Shown piece after piece: positions 63,197 through 64,000 of a stretch of 64,000 nt of DNA (positions are counted from its first letter, which is position 1; every line of letters starts with the position of its first letter). The DNA comes from Pilasporangium apinafurcum. Its lineage: Eukaryota; Oomycota; Peronosporomycetes; Pythiales; Pythiaceae. The notes under the pieces are model-generated. The model worked only from the letters and a program-made list of their open reading frames with translations, did not search any database and was not told where the DNA came from. Where the stretch lies: the NCBI GenBank assembly GCA_001600495.1, contig BCKE01000008.1, positions 667,713 through 731,712 of the forward strand, in the 5' to 3' direction. A program made the translations under genes and the position numbers.

Positions 63197-64000
63197 ATGG
63201 CGGGTGCGTTAATGGCGATGCCCATGCTGATTGTAAACATGGGGGCAGAGATGATCTATGTGCTGGATCAGCGACTAAAGGCACAGAACATTCCACGCGA
63301 CAAGAGCTCCAAAGGTCTGCTATGCATCGACTCTTTATAATGGATATGCTATGTCATGTATGAGAAAAGCACCATTTGCTTAACTCTGCCTGTACAAACA
63401 GTGCTGGAGGATATCATCAAGACTATGCACAATGAGAAATTTATGACCGAGTTGTTCAAACCGCACCACATGTACTCCAACGTGTCGACGCGGCAGATCT
63501 TTGATCGTTTGGCGCATTCCTCCATCATGCGACTCAATACCAATAGCATGGACAAGGTACTAGCGTTTTCCCAGTCAATTCATTAGAACTGTAAGCGCTA
63601 TTTGGAGTTGATTATGATCCTGGTGTGCAGCTGTACGACTTGATGCGCATGGGCTTCAAGTATCAAATCTTATCGTGTACGTCGGCGGATGAGCTAGTGC
63701 AGGTAACGATGAATCACTTGGTGAATACTAAGAACCTCATCGATTCTGAAGACGTCAAGCACCTCATTGATGAGACTATCCTGCTCACTTCACAAGTATG
63801 TACCTTTTCTCTTTTCATTCTGTTGAGAATAGAAACATTGCTAACGAAAGTAATCTGCGTGACAATGTAGACATTTGGGCACATGAGCCCCGCTGACTTT
63901 TACCTGCTGAAGCAGTACCTCTGCCGTTTCTTCCAAGACACACGCATCAAAGTCTCGCTCTTTCTCCAGAATGGGATTCAAGGCATGGATGGGACACTTG
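63197..64000 (+). CDS. OSCP1: OSCP1 (organic solute carrier partner 1), 3' end outside window
   Basis: Homologue of OSCP1, a protein conserved mainly in ciliated eukaryotes. Exons seen: 63197-63314, 63402-63556, 63631-63795 and 63871 to the window end; introns 74-87 nt and GT-AG. Conserved stretches: MLIVNMGAEMIYVLDQRLKA then QNIPRDKSSK, joined to VLEDIIKTMHNEKFMTELFK, IFDRLAHSSIMRLN, DKLYDLMRMGFKYQILSCTS, VTMNHLVNTKNLI, and FFQDTRIKVSLFLQNGIQ, each matching animal OSCP1 in order. The DEWTEVDR-type segment present in animals after the first exon is missing in my model, which may mean an extra small exon or true absence. The gene continues past 64000. Confidence 0.93.

Noticed and set aside
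1-64000. CRISPR arrays, bacterial operons, rRNA, tRNA and LTR-type elements
   Set aside because: None were seen by eye: no spaced direct repeats, no ribosome-binding-site-spaced gene trains, no conserved rRNA stretches, and no reverse transcriptase or gag-like frames. A tRNA scan was not possible here.

Overview
This window is nuclear DNA from a flagellated microbial eukaryote, most likely an oomycete (stramenopile). The evidence is dense gene packing on both strands, very short GT-AG introns (about 63-106 nt, many starting GTACGT), ciliary genes (IFT57, OSCP1, a dynein-heavy-chain relative), an expansin-like cell-wall protein, and a 6-4 photolyase/cryptochrome pair. Assignment below oomycete level is not attempted. 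Nothing looks bacterial or viral. Many genes have introns, so single open frames understate them; where I could see both splice sites and a conserved family on each side I give the joined model.

Layout. 1-4005: 3' part of a giant calcyphosin-repeat EF-hand protein (+). 4411-8887: tandem cryptochrome/photolyase genes (+). 9044-10153: secreted low-complexity protein (+). 10398-12473: SAC1 phosphoinositide phosphatase (-). 13117-13806: CUE-like protein (-). 14680-16685: six-exon GDAP2-like macro + CRAL-TRIO protein (+). 16801-18505: NUP43-like nucleoporin (-). 18780-19853: ceramide synthase (-). 20807-25367: head-to-head pair of amino-acid transporters (APC family and SLC1 family). 26105-26870: FUN14 protein with an EF-hand (+). 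27067-28272: unrecognised multi-exon gene (-). 28791-30611: membrane-anchored expansin-like protein (+). 31071-31837: PYM (+). 31938-33191: CCCH zinc finger + AlkB-like dioxygenase (-). 34466-35174: HMGB protein (+). 35901-37456: RNA polymerase III subunit RPC4 (-). 38796-40994: three-repeat MYB (+). 41360-42073: decayed Fanzor-type nuclease (+). 42345-43907: IFT57 (+). 44118-58705: giant dynein-heavy-chain-like gene (-). 58850-60441: repeated HTH/CENP-B-like DNA-binding protein (-). 60659-62963: a fused CblC (MMACHC-like) + asparagine-synthetase-like gene (-). 63197-64000: OSCP1 (+, runs off the end).

Most genes are unrelated housekeeping functions. Two themes stand out. First, three cilium-linked genes (IFT57, the dynein-like giant and OSCP1) lie within 22 kb. 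Second, several proteins depart from the usual form of their family: the dynein-like protein has lost the AAA1 and AAA4 nucleotide sites and the microtubule-binding end of the stalk; the CblC/asparagine-synthetase protein joins two families I do not know to be fused; the SLC1 transporter lacks sodium-site acidic residues; and the first cryptochrome has an altered flavin-contact residue and a C-terminal CaaX-like box. The CblC-asparagine synthetase fusion and the dynein-like protein are the best candidates for something undescribed.
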